Shown: in pieces, positions 36,096 to 46,812 of the stretch | How positions within the stretch are numbered: the stretch's first letter is position 1 | Layout: the number at the start of each line of letters is the position of its first letter | Source of the DNA: Jackrogersella multiformis | Lineage: Eukaryota > Ascomycota > Sordariomycetes > Xylariales > Hypoxylaceae | Assembly: GCA_902806575.1 (NCBI GenBank) | Contig: CADCXD010000018.1 | Location: 1,178,001-1,242,000, forward strand | Reading direction: 5' to 3' | DNA length: 64,000 nucleotides | Notes under the pieces: model-generated | Database searches by the model: none | What the model was told of the DNA's origin: nothing | The model's input: only the letters and a program-made list of their open reading frames with translations | Program-made: the position numbers and the translations under genes

Positions 36096-39000
36096 TCATT
36101 GCCGGAAGCCGGATCCAGACGCATCAGTCATGTCTTTGTCGTCCGCGGGGATGGGGTTGGGGTTGGGGTTCGGGATCAGCGACGTCGCGCTGCCGCTACC
36201 CCCGAAATCCGGGCTCACGCCTTGCAGCAGGTCGTTCATCTCCTGCTCCGTGAAGTGGAAGTCCACGTCCATCTCCGTCGCCAGCGCGGCGGCGTCGCAC
36301 GTCGTCCCGGGGTTACCCGAGGCGCCCGTCACCGTGGCGATATCCGCGGCCACGCCAGGGGTAAGAGGCCCCGCCACGGCTCCAGCGTCGACCTCCTGAA
36401 GACCCTCGAGCCCGCCGCCGCCCATGACGGCAGCCTTGAAGCGCTCGAGCAGCACGGGGTCGTCGCAGCTCGTCTTCTGCATCGCCATGATCTGGCGCGC
36501 GCGCTCGCGCAGCCTCTCGTCGGACGGGAACGCGGCGGCCCCGCGGGCGAGCTCGCGGCGCACGAACTCGGTGAGACCGCTCTCGAGCTCGCGGCTGCAG
36601 AAGACCTTGGCGGGCGCGGGGTAGCGGCGCGTGAAGGAGCGCAGGAAGCGGTTGGCGGTGCGGGCGGCGGGCGCGAAGGGCTTGGCGTCGTCGCGGATGA
36701 AGATGGTGGGGTCGCAAGAGAGCGGCTGCATCGTCGACGCCGGGTTCGGCGACACGTACGGCGGCGCGAAGCCCGTCCCGCCTTCCGACGGCGCCCACGC
36801 CATGTCGTTGGAGTTCAGCCCCGGACCCGTGTCCGCTGGCAGGATCCCCGCGTCCCGCTTGAAGCGCTGCAGCCATTCGAAGTTGTCGGCGGCGGTTTGG
36901 TTCCAGGGGTCGTCGCTGTCGGGGGTGGGGGTTAGCTGGCTGCTGAGGGGGTGGGCTTGGAGTTGTGTCGTCTGGCGGTGGGTGTTGGAAGGGGGCAGGG
37001 AGAAAGGGGAAAGGGGGAGGACTTACTCGTCGTAGATCAGCCACCGCGCTTGGTACTGTATTTCCTCGTCGGTCGGGACGTGCCGGTTGGGGTTGTTGGG
37101 GGACATGGTCGACGCGACGAAGCGGCTGAGGCCCTGGGCTAGACGGCGGTAGCAGTTCGTGTCGTTGAGGAAGAACGGGCCCGTCTTGATGGAAGAATTG
37201 TTGACGCTGGCGTCGGGTATTAGTTGGTCGGGAAAAGACGGCAGGTCGTTGAATAGAGGTCCGACATACTGCGAATCTCTCGTTGTAGTCTGATTCTGGT
37301 TTTGATTCTGGGGTGGCGGCCGAGATTGTGACCTACAGTCGATTGGGGAACCGCTCGATGTAGATATCGTAGGAGGGGTTTGGTTGCTAGGTAGATGTCT
37401 CCGCCGGAAACGAGACAGCCAGTCCTTATCATCGGCTGCCGTCTGATTCCACTCGTCGTCGTGGTCGTAGATGATGATGCGAGCCTGTCGCTGTAAGTCG
37501 GCGTCGTCGGGTTCTTTGCTCATCAGTCTCTGTTCTTGGAGGTACTCTCCCAGCTCTTGCTCCAGTCTACTGTAATTATGTATAGTAGAGTCGATAGTCT
37601 TGGGATCCTTCGACCTTAGGTTGACATCGCCCACGTCTTCGCTACGTGGAAGATGCGCCCGCTGTCTAAAGTTCTCAAGCCACTTCGGCGATGCGTATAT
37701 CAAGCGGAGCAGCCAGTTCGGTGTATCCTCAGCGGGAGTGGCCGATTTCTCTTCCATCCTGCCGATGATACGACATGCTTCGACTTGAAGCTCGTGGTCC
37801 ATGGCCGTTAGGCCTAGTAGCTGTCTGGCCTTGACGAAATCCAGCATCTGTCTTTCGAATTCGCAGTGTTCGAAAATGTAATCCTTGCCGTTGATGCGTA
37901 ACGAGCTTACTCGGTTACCCGACTGGTTCCGAATGGGTCGGAAAGCAGCGGCTCGGGACTGCTCTTCTGAAGATACGACGAGATCGCGCAGCCACGATGA
38001 TGCCTCCCAGTGTGGAGGCTTCGGTTGGGCTTCGGCCCCGAAAATGATGCAGCATGCTTCTAGTTGCATTTCGGCGTCAGTCGGCGCCCTCCCGGTATCT
38101 GCGGTATACATAGAGATCCAGTGCTGAAGCTCCAATTTCAGGAGCTCATAAGCGTTGGTTGGCGTCGCCGGCGGACCACTGCTCGCCCTGTAAGGCAGGG
38201 GGGTGTTCCTTTCGTCATGAATTAAATCTATCATCGTCAATTAGATGGCTGCGTGGGAGAGAAATATCATGGTCTCTCACAAGGTGGGATGGAGTTTTCA
38301 ACCATCTCGAGAACGGGTGCCTCAAAACCCCAGTCACCCTTCCAGTCAGCCATAGTGTTACCGGTCTTGAAATGGTCAGCTAGATGGTCCACTCTGATCG
38401 TCCAGCTATCGAGCACGACGCCGCAGAAACCACACCGTGATCGGATCTCGGGAGAAGCTACTCGCCACTTGTCCATGGCCCACGGCAGGAACCTCACGCC
38501 ATGCACAAGTTTGAGGTGCTGTCGGAGATGATCCTTCCTGTAGAATGTCCTCTCTTCCAGCGTTCGCTCCGTACACCCAGAGAAGTTATGCAGCTCCACG
38601 TGGGCGTCGTTAGGATTGACCTCGCCGCAAAAGACGCAGCTCGTCAAGCCATTCTCTGCATTGATAGTCCTAGGACCGTCAGGAGAGCATATCCATCGCT
38701 CGAGAGATAAGTGCAACGATTTCTCGTGCCGCTGCCAGTCGTGTTTAGTCCTAAAAGTCTCGGTACAGAAAGTGCACTGGAAGGTCTTGAGCGGCTGGTT
38801 GAGACTCTCGTCTCCTGCTCGATTGGGTGGAGCTCGTCGTCGACGACGCCGTCCTCGGGATCGGACGAAGGATGGTAATGAACCAAAGGAGCCATGTGAC
38901 TTGTTTGAAAATGCGGATGCGAACGAACCACCACTTGAGTGAGAAGTACCAAGACTGCTGGCAGATGACTGGTTGCACTGTGATCTACTAGATCCATCGT

Positions 39001-40051
39001 CCGAGTAGTTGGAGATGTAAGGGCTGTTCCGGCCAGATCCGGAGGTTTGCGAGTGCGAGGTAGAAGAAGCCGACACGGCCCTGGCAATAGCCGTGACAGA
39101 CGCCGGTTCGTTTTCTGGCGGGGAGTTCGCCCAACGCTGCAAGGGGTTCATGTTCTCGAACAGTGCTGGCGTGCCTCTCCGCTGCGGGATATCGATGGCT
39201 TGAACGTATCCTCGGCCGACATGGGGAGATGTAGCTCGGGTCGGGTGAATCTTGCCGCGGCGGCGAGCATTCGCCAACCAGTTGGTGATCTGGACCTTGC
39301 TAAGACCGGTAATCTTCTGCAAGCACTCTTTCTCTTCCTCAGAGGGATACGGATGTCTGCTATGCGTCGAGACCCAATTCTTTAGGATCTTGACTGACTC
39401 GCGAGAAAACCGCGCACCAATTTTGGGCATCGTCGGAGGGTTTGTCGATGGCTGCTTGCCTTCAGCAATAGAAACCAGACCTAAAGCGGGAGGAGCGGGA
39501 GTGATGATAGCAGCCAGTTCATCCTCGAGGAGAATAGATGTTTCTGGTCTATCGCCCATGATGGGCCAGGGGTTTGCGGGAAAAGTCGCGCCCGCTTCGG
39601 CCGTAAGGTTGTTGTCCAGAGGCCCAAAGCTGCATTCGCATCGTAGCGCAACACAGCTCGTACAGTAACCTCTGTATTTACCCTCCCGTATTCGCTTGCA
39701 TTGGTAACCTCCGGCAGCGCAGTGAGTACAAGGGGCTTCGGGCGTCTCCCAGTACATCTGCGAGTCTGCCGCAGGTTCCGGTTCCGGAAGAGCCAGTAGG
39801 TCGATGTCCTGCGGCGGCGGCGGCTGACTGGACTCGAAATGCTCGAGAGCCCAGTACGACCAGTCATCGCCTTCGACATCTCCGAAGACAAGATCCATGT
39901 TTTGCTGGTCCGATGATGCGGTGGCGACAGCGTCAATGGGGCCGGCCGCGCCCTCCGACGTAGTTACGGGGTCAATATCAAAGCCGGTGCCAACCGCGGC
40001 AGCGTCCCAGTTGACGAACTCCATCTCTTCCAACTCGTCGATGGTCGTCAT
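36096..40051 (-). CDS. Homeobox and C2H2 zinc-finger regulator with C-terminal repeats
   Basis: Three exons, 40051-38281, 38227-37027 and 36915-36096, encode 1263 residues in one frame. Introns are 53 nt (GTGAGA...GATAG) and 111 nt (GTAAGT...CGACAG). An acidic N-terminus is followed by a cysteine cluster at 108-140 with spacing CX2CX6CX11CX2CX6C. A TALE/KN-type homeodomain lies at about 211-268 (HPYPSEEEKECL, then the recognition helix ITNWLANARRR). A C2H2 finger follows (CTFCTETF...RHEKSLH), then two further C2H2-like units (CVFCGEV..., CGFCGVV...). The C-terminal 600 residues hold five degenerate copies of a ~60-residue motif. Homeobox plus C2H2 proteins are known fungal developmental regulators, so a nuclear DNA-binding role is expected. 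The last exon is markedly GC-rich, which opens a long antisense frame that I regard as a shadow. Confidence 0.9.
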
Positions 40052-42071
40052 CTAAGGGCGTGACCTACAACCAAGATGTTTACACAGCTAGGGCGTAATA
40101 CCTAATCAGTTGCAAAGAGGAAGGGCGCCAGTTTCATGTGGTCTCATGCGTCAATGGTGTCAATGGTTTCGGACAGGATAAAGGTATAAATGGAACAAGA
40201 GAAGACCGGAGAATGAGTCAAAAGGGGATCCGTTTCTATTAAAGACGGCGGGAAAATAGTCCGGGGAAAGATAGGAAACTTGACTAGCTTTTTAGAGGCC
40301 AAGTAAGCATAGCTGTGATGGTAAAGTGAACTAGAAAAGGAAACTAGAAGCACGCGACAGGCGCTTCTCTCACGGAATAGATCTACGGGACTAATGGTGA
40401 TGCGTAATACCAATGCAATTTGCATGTACCTCTCCGCTTGTCGCTGAAGCCGGACGCATAAAGATGATGATCGCCAAATAGGAGAATAGTCAGAAGAGTC
40501 ATCGTCTATCTGACTCGGTAGGCACCTCAGGTAGGTAGCTATATCCAATTCCGGTCTCTGCTGACCATCGGCGAACCGAATCCATGCAACCATGTACTGA
40601 GTGTGGAGCGCGCGCCCTTGGGTTGACGAGCAGGGCGTTCGTCAAAAAGGGCGGGGGCCAAGAAGGGATGCCATTGGCTAATGATTTATTTTCCTCGCAT
40701 ACTACTGCAGCTGTCTACTATTACTGAGGAGGAATACCGTGTACGTTTCCAGCTCCGTTGTACTGTGCGGCGACGGCCGGACGACCTAACGCACACCGCC
40801 AATTTCTGCTAAGCTGATAATGTTTTAGCATTATAGAATGGATCATTTCATTCTATAATACTTCAAAGGCCTTTCTAGAGAATTATATATAAGGAATAAT
40901 ATATATATACCTAGGTATGTAGGTAATCATAGAATATAAACCTCATTAAGGGGTAAGCATCCAGGTAACATAACACTGTGGCTAAAAGCCCTGAACACGG
41001 CTCCATCCTTGTACGTATTGCGTGGTCAATTGTTACTTAGGAAAAAGAAACATTATATCCATCATAACGAACCAATAAGAGACCGAGTTGCAATTATTAA
41101 TCAAGATATCGCGTAATGCAAGAAGACGCTATAGCAGTCAATCTATCACTAGCATAACGGGAAAGAAACAATGACTAACTCCAACGCCGAAGAATTCTCA
41201 GAATTAATGAAATGAAATGTAGGTATGTTATGTTACGTAAGAGGCTATGATCAGATAGATCTCCTCTCATCGTAGCCACCAATCCTAGGATATAATTTAC
41301 AATTGTTATATATGCGGATGGCCGCGACGACGGATTTCATCGTATAAAGTACTTGGAAACTCAAAGTGATTGGCATCACCGTCGTCTTAGTATAATAACC
41401 ACACTCTCGATAGATAACCTAGGAAAGATTTGCCGTGGCCGAGAGCTACAAGTCTGGACAACACGAAATTCGACTAAGATATTCTAGATACCGGTTCATC
41501 GAGAGTGGAGTCAACGCGGAACAAGCATTAAAGGGCCGGCTCCATCCTCCGGATTTCGAATCCGGAGTGAGGAAGATACCTAGGTATACCCAGATCAAGG
41601 CCCCCCGATAATAGTATTAAATCCGGCATGTGACTCTATAGTTTTACAGAATCCCATTTGTTCCTCGTGGGAGTTAAGAGAGCCGGAGAGTGCGGATATA
41701 ATCGGAGGTAATACCTTACAACAGCCCGTTCGGATATAAACGCTACCTCATTCGGTTATGAGACATGTATGTACCTGATATTATAACATAAAGCATTTTC
41801 TAGATTAGCTTATTAAGTGTTTAATTAAGAATTCATTAGCTATCCCGTCGGACTGTCTAACCGCTCCGCTGGGTATGTATCAATCCGTGTTGTAGCTATG
41901 GTGAGATATAGTAGTTGTCACGAAGCCGGACTTAACCATTGCCAGATATCCCCTTGTTGTATTTAAAGTCTTCACACATCACAACTTAAAAGATAGAAGT
42001 CTCATAACTCTCAAATTATATTTAGATATACCTGCATCAACGGAAAAGAATTAAAAAAAAATACTTCTAAG
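40052..42071. other. Spacer upstream of the homeobox and oxidoreductase genes
   Basis: The genes on each side diverge from this AT-rich 2-kb spacer. It contains a CGG-N9-CCG inverted element at 41547-41567 and TAGGTA motifs near 40908 and 41578. No gene is supported. Confidence 0.55.
41547..41567. promoter_or_regulatory. Inverted repeat containing CGG-N9-CCG
   Basis: CTCCGGATT is followed by a three-base spacer (TCG) and its exact reverse complement AATCCGGAG. Inverted CGG triplets separated by nine bases match the class of site bound by Zn2Cys6 dimers. It is about 505 bp upstream of the oxidoreductase start; binding is inferred. Confidence 0.5.
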
Positions 42072-43088
42072 ATGGCCCCTATCAATAAAGCTGCCTCACT
42101 CGCTGAGCCTAAAGCCTACCCACTGAAGGTCGACTCGTCACCATACCCAACTGCAGGTGATGGGGAGCTCATTGTCAAGGTAGCCGCTACCGCCATTAAT
42201 CCTATGGATTGGTACATTCAGATACTCGGAGAGAAGCTGTTTGCTTGGCTCCAATATCCGTACGTTGGAGGAAGCGACGTTGCCGGTACGGTAGTCGAGG
42301 TCGGCCCCAACGTAAGCAAATTCAAGATTGGTGACCGAGTACTTGGTCTCGCAGCTGGTTTTGAGGTTCGATCTGGTGGCTTTCAGGATTATGTCGTCCT
42401 CGGATCCAAACTCGTTTCACCAGTTCCGGCCGACCTAGATTTCGCCGATGCCTCTGTGCTACCCCTAGGCTTGTCTACTGCGGCCTGTGGTCTTTACCAG
42501 AAAGACTTCCTGGCCCTCGACTCCCCGAGTCTCAACCCGAAACCCAACGGCAAGACCTTGTTGATCTGGGCCGGTGCCTCCAGCGTTGGCACCAATGCCA
42601 TCCAACTAGCTGCGGCTTCCGGTTACGAGGTATACACGACTTCCTCGCCTAAGAACTTCGATTATTGCGAGAAGCTTGGCGCCGCGCGCGTCTTTGACTA
42701 CAGCAGCCCGACCATTGCCCAGGATCTGATCGAAGCTTTCAAGGACAAGACATGTGCGGGAGGCTTTGCCATATATCCAGGCTCGGAGAAGATCGTTTTC
42801 GAAGTGGTCGATAAGAGCCAGGGCGACAAGTTCGTGGCGTGCGCCACGCAGCCCACCGACATCCCCGAGGGCATTCGGGCTAAGATGATCTTCGGGAGCA
42901 CACTCAAGGATAACGACGTTGGCCCCATGATTTACGACCAATTTCTCCCCGCGGCCCTAGCCCAGAAGAAGTTTCAATGCCTCCCGAAGCCATTCGTTGT
43001 CGGGCATGGTCTGGAGCACGTCCAGCCCGCGATGGACCAAGGAAAGTCTGGTAGGATATCGGCCCGGAAGCTAGTTGTTACGCTATGA
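42072..43088 (+). CDS. Zinc-type alcohol dehydrogenase-like oxidoreductase (MDR superfamily)
   Basis: This is a single exon of 338 residues. The N-terminal GroES-like domain reads VKVAATAINPMDWYIQ and PYVGGSDVAGTVVEVGPNVSKFKIGDRVLGL. The nucleotide-binding domain has LLIWAGASSVGTNAIQLAAASGYEV, the NADP-binding loop of the family, and PKNFDYCEKLGAARVFDY. The end GKSGRISARKLVVTL is typical of fungal quinone-oxidoreductase or trans-enoyl-reductase-like proteins. The zinc ligands of classical alcohol dehydrogenases are not evident, so zinc-independent NADPH-dependent reduction of an enone or quinone is more likely. The substrate is unknown. The start lies after an A-rich leader and is the first ATG. 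The closest neighbours are a tRNA gene and a Zn2Cys6 factor on the same strand, which may regulate it. Confidence 0.9.
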   Translation: MAPINKAASLAEPKAYPLKVDSSPYPTAGDGELIVKVAATAINPMDWYIQILGEKLFAWLQYPYVGGSDVAGTVVEVGPNVSKFKIGDRVLGLAAGFEVRSGGFQDYVVLGSKLVSPVPADLDFADASVLPLGLSTAACGLYQKDFLALDSPSLNPKPNGKTLLIWAGASSVGTNAIQLAAASGYEVYTTSSPKNFDYCEKLGAARVFDYSSPTIAQDLIEAFKDKTCAGGFAIYPGSEKIVFEVVDKSQGDKFVACATQPTDIPEGIRAKMIFGSTLKDNDVGPMIYDQFLPAALAQKKFQCLPKPFVVGHGLEHVQPAMDQGKSGRISARKLVVTL

Positions 43089-43196
43089 AAACCAAAAAAA
43101 AAATAGCAAACACCTTCTATTCTAAGCCTAGATAGAAGCTATGTTAGTTTATAAAATATTTTATTGAATTTTCACATATAAGCATAATCCTTAAAA

Positions 43197-43268
43197 CCAA
43201 CTTTGGTGTAATGGCTAGCATTCAAGCCTTCCAAGCTTGAGATCGGGGTTCAATTCCCTGGAGTTGCA
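43197..43268 (+). tRNA. tRNA-Gly (anticodon UCC)
   Basis: A 72-nt cloverleaf can be drawn. The anticodon arm is CAAGC/GCTTG around loop CTTCCAA, giving anticodon TCC. The D-arm region TGGTGTAATGGCTAGCA matches the A-box, and GGTTCAATTCC matches the B-box with one A in place of G. The acceptor stem pairs CCAACTT with GAGTTGC except for a C:C mismatch at the first pair. A TTTT run a few bases downstream (43271 onward) can serve as the RNA polymerase III terminator. No intron is needed. The terminal mismatch raises the possibility of a decayed copy. Confidence 0.85.
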
Positions 43269-43787
43269 ACATTTTCTTTTTTTCCTCTTGAAATCGTGAG
43301 AAAATGTATGGATATCATAATAGTAAAATAAACAATCTATATTCTGAAATAACGGAAAATGAAACCTACTTAAATAGATGTTTATTATTTTTAGGAGTTA
43401 TTTTTTTCTTCCCATTCATCAGGTCGTCCAGGTATATATAGTTAGGGTTAGGTTTAGATGTTTGCTTTATAGTCAGTACCGTACGAAGCCTAAGCCTCAT
43501 CAACGTTGGGGGCCAGTTCAGGTAACAAAATCCCGAGGCTCTTGTTGAAGATTACGTTATATAGGTACCTACCTAGGTAGAAATCTAGGTGATGTAAGAG
43601 ATAGTGTCTTACCCAGGTGAAATTGTTAACTCGGACTCCGGAGCATCCGGAACAGGCTGGGGTTTTATCTCCGTATCCGGCGGGCTCTTCTAATAGCCCA
43701 CCCCCGTCACAATGAAAGGTCCTTGAAATCCCCGTATCCGTCCGCCGCGAAATTGACATCTGGTTTGTCCTGCGCGCATACATCAAG
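43269..43787. other. Spacer between tRNA-Gly and the Zn2Cys6 gene
   Basis: It contains the likely Pol III terminator TTTTCTTTTTTT at its start and a TAGGTACCTACC motif at 43563-43580. No gene is seen. Confidence 0.6.
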
Positions 43788-45953
43788 ATGGAGGTAGAAT
43801 CGCTTTTGCATGCTCCTAAATCTCAACCTACGTCGGCTCCTACCATAGGCGGCAGGGCTTGTACTAACTGTGCTCGAGTAAAATGCAAATGCATCTATCG
43901 GACCGATGGCGCCACTTGCGAAAGGTGGGTTGGGTTATTTCTCTTTTTGGTTCATCCTCTAGCACGTTATATTGGGAAGATGTGCTTCACTAGTCGTCTT
44001 AATCGATACGCCCTGGGCAGCAATCTCTGATACCAGCCTCTTAGATGTTACCGTTTGAAGAAGGAGTGCATGGTATCGATTTCGGTTGGACGCCGCATTA
44101 CAAAGCGTCGTGGAATTTCTAGGACGGCTCGACTAGAAGAAAAACTCGATGAACTTGTGTCACGCTTGGAGTCCCAGCAGGGGACTGGAAGCAAGGAGAT
44201 AAGAAATGAACTAAATCATCTCGGGGAGCAAGTCGAACGTGATTTTGAAACGGAGGACTCATCGGTCACCGTATTGACTCCGGCGACAGCCACCAACAGC
44301 CTGCGCGAGACAACCTTGCCTAACTACGGTGCGGAGAAAACTCCGGGTTCAAGCAGTTCCTACTCCGATGAACCATCTCCGTTAGAAGCAGAAGAGTTGC
44401 TGAAAACTTTCCGAGAAGATACCATAGCAAGTCAAACGATCCGTTGCAAGCTGCAACACCGCTGACCTAAAGGTTAGGGGTTCTTCCCGTTCGTGTACAT
44501 TCCTCCACGTATGACTTCGCAGCAGCTTCGAGAGCTGTACCCCTTTCTATGGTTGAATATTATTTCCACGGCATTAGTGTCGCCAAGAAGACGACTGGCC
44601 TTGGGCGATCAGGCACGAAATATTGTAATCCAGAGAGTTGTTGTGGACAGGGAGAAAAACTTGGATCTACTGCTAGGACTCCTCACTCTTGTAGGTTGGT
44701 TAGTACTTCTCAACTAAGACACTAGATCCTCGTAATTATTTCCCAATTCTCATCGTGACCAGGTCGCAGCGACAGCGAAGAGATAAGCCTTTTTTGACTT
44801 TGTTCTCGCAACTTATTGTTACTTTGGTCTGCGATTTGGGTCTTCACAGGCCACAGCCCGAGGGCACATCTATGCTCTGCGCTCTCAACAAGGATAGCGA
44901 CTCACGAATATCAACCTTACCTCGAACGCTTACCCATGAAATGCAGCGAGCTGTTCTGGGAGCTTTCGTCGTTACTTCCATGTTAGTCTCTTAGTATTTG
45001 TCTTTATATTTCTACTGTTATACTATATGATAGAGTATCTGATAACCCGTGTAGGATATCGAACATCTTTAAACATGCACCGGGGCTTCGTTGGTCCTCA
45101 CATCTTGATGGCTACCTTTCGAACCTTGCCCAGAACAGTACGATATCCCAGGATGAGACTCTCATCGCCTTGGTAAGGATGCAGCTGATAATAAACCAAA
45201 TTTACGACGACTCGAAAACCAGTGGCGCAGCAGGGCCTCCCGCTCTCTATCTATCTGCTCTCCGATCCCAGTTGCACGAGATAACCAGGCAGGAAAAACT
45301 TGGCACCATAGCCAGAAATCATCGTAAGTGACCAGAAGTTACCACTAGAAGCCTATTTTCTCACCTATACATGCTGTGTAGCTATCATCTTAGAGCACTA
45401 TCACTTCACGGAGCTTTTGATCAATGAATCTGCAATAACCAAGCCTCCCACACCCTGGAACGAACCGGACTTACGACGGTTTGAGATCTACCAAAGCTGT
45501 CTCATGTCAATCAAAGCATACCTCGACACATTTTTCTCGATACCCGTTGCTCTACTCGAAAGCCTGCCCTTCACTAGCTATCCTCAGGTCGTGCGTGTCA
45601 TGAATTGCCTGCACAGGATCACCACCGTTCAAGATCCCGCTTGGGATCGAGCTGCCGTTCGGAGAAGTGTTGATTTAATTTCCACGTGTGACAAGATCAT
45701 CGAAATGCTCGAGTATTTGAAGGCCGCTTCAACCTTAGTTGCGCCGGATGATGGCGAGGACGAAACCCACAGCGGGGGTCTCGTCATGTTCCGGAAATTG
45801 AGAGAGGCATGGCAAAACGAGCTGGCATATATGGACGCAGCAAACACTACAACTCACACAGCTGATGGTGCCCATAATGGTGGGTATGCAACATCCGTGG
45901 AGTTTGTGGGTGATCCTTGGTTCTCCGGAGCGTGGAATGGTGTGTGGGAATGA
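43788..45953 (+). CDS. Zn2Cys6 transcription factor
   Basis: Six exons, 43788-43924, 44045-44426, 44478-44698, 44763-44981, 45055-45323 and 45382-45953, encode 599 residues. The zinc cluster is split by intron 1: cysteines 25, 28, 35 and 44 are in exon 1, and 47 and 54 are completed by exon 2 (CYRLKKEC). An additional Cys33 is present, and the usual basic stretch reads ARVKCK. A coiled-coil-like segment follows (ARLEEKLDELVSRLESQ). The regulatory region shows FFPFVYIPPRMTSQQLRELY, LLLGLLTLVGW and KPFLTLFSQLIVTLVCDLGL. This pattern is typical of fungal regulators near secondary-metabolite or catabolic genes. The second intron appears to use a GC donor (44427, GCAAGT). Neighbouring enzymes are limited to the upstream oxidoreductase, so a local target is only a possibility. 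Confidence 0.88.
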
Positions 45954-46812
45954 TGCATCACAAGGTGGCGTCTATGAGAAATTAGGTATAATTATGTTTA
46001 TCCTTTACTAGAACATACAAGTATTCAATTATAGAAAATAATGAAGTTGCCAATATCATTACGTGTGCGTAACACAACTGCTCGTTCGCATGTGTGTATC
46101 CTTCTAAGTCGCCCCCTTTTGCAATTTGGTGCAGCTAGGCGGCAAAAGCACAATAACAACACTAGAAAAAGAAATTACCATAAAATACAGCTCAAGGCCG
46201 TTGTAGTTTCCTCCTAATATATACACTTTAAGCGGTTTCATGAAGCAATTCCATTGAAGCTATTACTTCTGAGAAACAGAACAGGGGTAAATTCTAACCA
46301 ACCAATGAAAGATAACTAAATCATCCTAAAGGGGAAAGAGATAGGACCCGCTTAACTTATTTCATAGAGTAGTTCTAGGTACTTTACTACCCTATCTCTA
46401 CTATGTAAGTTTTGAGATAGCCTAATGACATCTCATACGCAGTCTGGCAGTATAATCCTTATACTGCACTACGTATTTAGGTAGCTAAAACGGTGTTATC
46501 ATGCAAGTGAATAAATGTCTATTATGTCCGTCTAAGACCACAGCTCTAATGTGTATCCCTTTTTTCTTTTTTCTTTACAGCTATGTCCGACCTCAACTAA
46601 CTACCTACCTCTATCTACAATAGCGACCTGGTACTAGTACTATGGTTGATGTTAGATAATTACGAGGAAACATCTTACAGATTTTGAGACAGACAGACAT
46701 CACCAGAGCAACATTGAACCTTCAGCGTTTAGGCATAAAGTATATAGGTTAAAGTGTAATCTATTTATAGGAGAATATGTTAGAACTAGAATATATCGCG
46801 ACTTGTTTATTC
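45954..46812. other. Spacer without a supported gene
   Basis: This AT-rich stretch holds the 3' sides of two convergent loci. I see no gene, repeat array or tRNA in it. Confidence 0.6.

Noticed and set aside
36099..36935. 278-codon open frame on the plus strand
   Set aside because: It is antisense to the GC-rich last exon of the homeobox regulator. Its Arg/Gly/Val/His-rich composition is that of a shadow frame.
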